Positions 61,258-64,000 of a DNA stretch of 64,000 nt are shown in pieces. This DNA comes from Aureibacillus halotolerans (GTDB taxonomy: Bacteria > Bacillota > Bacilli > Bacillales > DSM-28697): contig NZ_SNYJ01000013.1 of assembly GCF_004363045.1 (NCBI RefSeq), positions 51,705-115,704 on the forward strand, written 5' to 3'. Position 1 is the stretch's first letter; each line of letters opens with the position of its first letter. A program made the translations under genes and the position numbers. The notes under the pieces are model-generated. The model did no database searches. It saw nothing but the letters and a program-made list of their open reading frames with translations, and was not told where the DNA came from.

Positions 61258-61539
61258 TTGCTTCGTGCGACACTGATCTTCAAACACCATACAGAAAAAT
61301 TATTTAACAAGGATTTGTCCATTTCATCCTTTATTATTGACGCCATGCTTATTCTTCTTGCTAATGTGCTGCAAAGGTCCTACACAAGGCAAACGGAACA
61401 GTGGCTATTAGGTTCTTCTTCAATAGCAAATTCGGACATTATTCAGTTTCTGACGCAAAACGTCAACGATCGGGAAGCAATCGAGCACACTTTTATCGAC
61501 AATTTAAAAAGGTGTTTGATATGTCACAGGCTAAATTGA
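61258..61539 (+). CDS. Hypothetical protein, up to 93 aa
   Basis: An open frame from TTG at 61258, next to GGGAGG and behind a near-consensus promoter. The sequence has a hydrophobic central stretch (SFIIDAMLILLANVLQ) and two Cys near the C-terminus (KRCLICHRLN). The spacing between GGAGG and the TTG is too short, so the true start is unclear. No family recognised; it could also be a decayed gene. Confidence 0.4.
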   Translation: MLRATLIFKHHTEKLFNKDLSISSFIIDAMLILLANVLQRSYTRQTEQWLLGSSSIANSDIIQFLTQNVNDREAIEHTFIDNLKRCLICHRLN

Positions 61540-61624
61540 GAAAAGGGAAATAGCGTCATGATTTACGGAAAATCAGAAGATCCACAGGTGTAGGCAAAGC
61601 TAGTGCCCTCATAATAGACAAGCA

Positions 61625-61745
61625 GCCATACGCTCGCTTTCCGCGGGCGAACTGCGAGCCTCCTCGGCGCGTTTTCACGCGCGCTGTGGGGTCTCGCTTA
61701 GCTCGCTGTTCCCGCAGGAGTTTCGCTAGTGGCAGCTTTTGGTTA
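61625..61745 (+). repeat. Bacillaceae-type GC-rich repeat, left copy flanking the Abi_C gene
   Basis: GC-rich block from ATACGCTCGCTTTCCGCGGG to CGCTGTTCCCGCAGGAGT (61704-61721). It holds a hairpin GCGCG-TTTTCA-CGCGC at about 61668-61683. It pairs as an inverted repeat with the copy at 62729-62895: an 18-bp segment, CGCTGTTCCCGCAGGAGT, is present in perfect inverted form at 62732-62749. Confidence 0.8.
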
Positions 61746-61803
61746 AACCCTGTTTTAATTTTTGGTAAAATAGCAGGAGCAATATCATATATGGGGGTTG
61801 CAA

Positions 61804-62598
61804 ATGGTACACAAACGCACATTGCACGTTTTCTACGACTTGTTAAGCGGAAATAGTTCTCTGGCAAGGATACAAAAATTGTTTGAAGGTGAAGGGATTT
61901 TTGAAAATGAGAAATACGCAAGTAATTTAGGAGGACAAAGAAGGGCTCTTGCTGATACCTATGTCGCTTCATTAAACTTAAATAACTCACATGATGCAAG
62001 AAAGCTCTTGAATGTATTTGAAATTTTCTATTTAGAACTAGAAGAAGATGAAGATTTCTTGGAAGGTAAAGATTGGCGGCAATTTTTGAAATTACTTGAA
62101 CGAGACGGATATGAGTTTTCTGACGGTAAGATACAATATACCAACTCCACATTCATTACTAGTGAGATAGAAGGATACACAAGTGAATATAGCATCGAGC
62201 ATGTGGAAAATGACTGGAAACGCGCTCTTAACCAAGCAAAAACCGACCCTGAAGATGCAATTACGGCGTCATTGTCCATGATTGAAAGCACCTTGAAGTG
62301 GATTCTTGATGAAAAAGGTGAAAATTATAAGAAAGGAGATAGTTTGAATCAATTATATAAACAAGTTTTTCAATTATTAAATATGGCTCCCGACCAGCAC
62401 AGTGAAGGGATATTCAAGCAAATTCTCGGATCAATAAGTGGAGTTGTAACAGGACTTGGCTCCTTGAGGAATGAATTTGGGGACTCCCATGGTAAAGGAA
62501 GAAACAATACAAAACCTAGTGAGAGACATGCTAAGTTTGCCATTAACTTGAGCGGAACCATGTGTATATATCTAATAGAGACCTTTCAAAAAGAGTAA
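61804..62598 (+). CDS. Abortive infection family protein (Abi_C domain)
   Basis: 264 aa from the ATG at 61804, six bases after GGGGG; an in-frame TTG at 61798 is an alternative. The C-terminal region carries the Abi_C signature LRNEFGDSHGKG (residues 221-232) followed by KPSERHAKFAINLSGTM. The N-terminal 120 residues are helical and not assigned. Abi_C proteins are associated with phage defence; the mechanism is not established. Codon use is more AT-rich than neighbours, with AGA/AGG arginines, and the gene sits between inverted repeats, so recent acquisition is likely. An extended -10 TGGTAAAAT precedes it. Confidence 0.75.
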   Translation: MVHKRTLHVFYDLLSGNSSLARIQKLFEGEGIFENEKYASNLGGQRRALADTYVASLNLNNSHDARKLLNVFEIFYLELEEDEDFLEGKDWRQFLKLLERDGYEFSDGKIQYTNSTFITSEIEGYTSEYSIEHVENDWKRALNQAKTDPEDAITASLSMIESTLKWILDEKGENYKKGDSLNQLYKQVFQLLNMAPDQHSEGIFKQILGSISGVVTGLGSLRNEFGDSHGKGRNNTKPSERHAKFAINLSGTMCIYLIETFQKE

Positions 62599-62728
62599 AC
62601 ACTTACAAATACATAGGCTTCTTGTTTATACATAGTAGATTTTCAATGTACAAGTGAGTTCTTTCCTTGAAACCGAACAACAAAAGTAGCATGAAATTAA
62701 AACATAGGCCATAAGCGTAGGCAACATA

Positions 62729-62895
62729 CAGACTCCTGCGGGAACAGCGCGAGCTGAAGATCCCGCAGGAAAGCTTTTTTTGCTTTCCGAGGAAGCTGAA
62801 GCCGTGCCCGGCGGCAAAGAAAACACGACGAGGTCTTCTCGAGTCGATGTTGCACTTGTACCCTTTAGGGTGAAAGCGAAGTATTTTGCCGAAGC
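62729..62895 (-). repeat. Bacillaceae-type GC-rich repeat, right copy flanking the Abi_C gene
   Basis: Starts AGACTCCTGCGGGAACAGCG and includes a hairpin GGAAAGC-AAAAAA-GCTTTCC in minus-strand reading at about 62770-62790. It continues through GAAGCCGTGCCCGGCGGCAA to AAGTATTTTGCCG. The segment 62814-62876 recurs at 40514-40576 in opposite orientation. The hairpin sequence differs from that of the left copy although pairing is kept. Confidence 0.8.
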
Positions 62896-62902
62896 GTTCG
62901 GT

Positions 62903-63829
62903 TTAAGGCAGTGTATTTCCTGCGATTCGGTAAAGTTCGTACCATTCTTCTTTCGTCAGCTTCACGTCTGAAGCTTTTGCGATATTTGCTAAACGTTGTG
63001 GATTCATCGTCCCAATGACAGGCTGGATGTTGGCAGGATGGCGTAAAATCCACGCAATGGCGATCGCTGAATCCGTTACATCATATTTCTCCGCAAATTC
63101 CTGAAGCTTTCCGTTAACCTCTGGAAATTTATCATTTCCTATAAACGTCCCTTCGATCATGCCATATTGAAACGGCGACCACGCTTGGATGGTCATATCA
63201 TTCAAACGGCTGTAGTCGAGCATCCCGCCATCACGCATAACCGACCCGTCATTTTGCATGTTGACGTTGATGCCGGCATCGATCATCGGCGTATGCATGA
63301 CGCTGAACTGCATCTGGTTAATGATCAATTTTTGCTCAACTGATTTTTTCAGCAGTTCGATCTGTAGCGCATTGTGGTTACTAACACCGAAATGACGAAC
63401 CTTCCCGCTTTTCTCCAGCTCATTAAATGCTTCTGCAACCTCATCTGGCTCCATTAACGCATCCGGTCGGTGCAATAACAAAATATCGATGTACTCCGTC
63501 TGCAACCGCTTTAAACTACCTTCTACTGAGCGTAAAATATGCTCCTTCGAAAAATCATAAAGCCCTTTGCGGATGCCACATTTCGTTTGGAGGATCATTT
63601 TTTCACGTACGGAAGAATCCATCCCGATTGCGTTCGCAAATACCGTTTCTGATTCTCCACCACCATAAATGTCCGCATGGTCAAACAGATCGACGCCATG
63701 TTCTATCGCATTATCAATAACGTGTCTCGCATCGTCTTGAGAAAGCGAGCTCAGCCGCATGCATCCAAGCGAAATCTCCCCTACTTCCAATCCACTTTTT
63801 CCTAATTCGATCTTCTTCACAAAAGCCAC
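62903..63829 (-). CDS. Aldo/keto reductase, YcsN-like
   Basis: 308 aa TIM barrel. The AKR catalytic tetrad is visible: Asp and Tyr in LFDHADIYGGGESE, Lys in MILQTKCGI and His in ILLLHRPD. The NADPH-binding end is VIGTMNPQRLANIAKA. It resembles B. subtilis YcsN (about 300 aa), an NADPH-dependent reductase of unknown physiological substrate. It ends eight bases from the repeat that borders the Abi_C islet. Confidence 0.92.
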   Translation of the reverse strand: MAFVKKIELGKSGLEVGEISLGCMRLSSLSQDDARHVIDNAIEHGVDLFDHADIYGGGESETVFANAIGMDSSVREKMILQTKCGIRKGLYDFSKEHILRSVEGSLKRLQTEYIDILLLHRPDALMEPDEVAEAFNELEKSGKVRHFGVSNHNALQIELLKKSVEQKLIINQMQFSVMHTPMIDAGINVNMQNDGSVMRDGGMLDYSRLNDMTIQAWSPFQYGMIEGTFIGNDKFPEVNGKLQEFAEKYDVTDSAIAIAWILRHPANIQPVIGTMNPQRLANIAKASDVKLTKEEWYELYRIAGNTLP

Positions 63830-63919
63830 CTCTTTCCGTAAAGTTATGCTTCCATTCTACCATTTCGAACCTTCAAAACAATACAATGCTTTGTCATTGA
63901 AAAATTGATTACGGCCAAT

Positions 63920-64000
63920 GAAATGTACCATCATTGACATAGATCTTACCAACGAATGCCAAAGATTGTACCAGTGAATGCCAAGCGATGTACCGTGCTC
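63920..64000. repeat. Array of TACC cores at 21-22-bp intervals, cut by the window end
   Basis: TACC occurs at 63926, 63947, 63969 and 63991 (intervals 21, 22, 22). AATGCCA or a variant lies between each pair. The array runs off the end of the window. Its period resembles the 21-bp GGGCAC array at 34454, with a different core. Confidence 0.7.

Noticed and set aside
61556..62152. Minus-strand 198-codon ORF
   Set aside because: It is antisense to the Abi_C gene and crosses the GC-rich repeat; composition and lack of a start signal argue against a gene.

Overview
The window looks like chromosome from a Bacillaceae bacterium, probably an alkaliphile-type Bacillus relative (Shouchella/Alkalihalobacillus-like). 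This is inferred from gene content (CitR/CitA, YkoGHI-like, MhqR/MhqO/MhqD-like, TreP/TreA/TreR, MotAB with a sigma-D promoter), strong GGAGG ribosome binding sites, intrinsic terminators with U-tracts, and a mid-range base composition. No rRNA, tRNA, phage, complete insertion sequence or CRISPR array was seen.

Layout. 0-8 kb: a D,D-carboxypeptidase-like protein, a YhaQP/NatAB-like ABC transporter with a 43-aa membrane peptide, thiD behind a TPP riboswitch, two acetyltransferases and a VanRS-like two-component pair. 8-12.3 kb: two secreted or anchored PepSY proteins and a YkoGH-like two-component system whose regulator is preceded by a coupled 24-codon ORF. 12.5-19 kb: ArsR regulator, LemA-like protein, an MhqR-MhqO-MhqD-like quinone/catechol defence operon, and a GH51 arabinofuranosidase with a LacI regulator. 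19-28 kb: aroA, membrane proteins, an Xre regulator, motAB, folD behind a ZTP riboswitch, and a Rieske oxidoreductase. 28-33.7 kb: thioesterase and a complete trehalose operon with its own EIIA. 34-38 kb: IclR regulator, a 21-bp periodic repeat array, an Xre/DUF2178 pair, and divergent citR-citA. 38-50 kb: pentose/hemicellulose genes (ROK/XylR-like regulator, GH127, GH43, an SDR, two AraC regulators) and a NagE-like PTS permease. 50-58 kb: oxidoreductase, YwqG-like protein, argS behind a T-box leader, and a Ca2+/H+ exchanger. 57-60 kb: amtB followed by a DUF294 nucleotidyltransferase and a DnaQ-type exonuclease, with TnrA-like sites upstream. 61-63 kb: a small islet carrying an abortive-infection (Abi_C) gene between inverted repeats. 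63-64 kb: aldo/keto reductase and the start of another ~22-bp periodic array.

Most catabolic genes sit beside their own regulator, often with a recognisable operator: a TreR palindrome inside the tre promoter spacer, a palindrome at the mhqR start point, and a GTGTACGTACAC box at the arabinofuranosidase start point. RNA-level control is prominent (TPP, ZTP and T-box leaders). The window is also rich in non-coding repeats: a 161-bp MITE pair, a 125-bp tandem repeat with covarying stems, a 129-bp tandem repeat, two 21-22-bp periodic arrays, and a Bacillaceae-type GC-rich repeat that frames the Abi_C gene. The most interesting candidates are that islet, the AmtB-DUF294-exonuclease operon without a PII protein, and the covarying tandem repeats.
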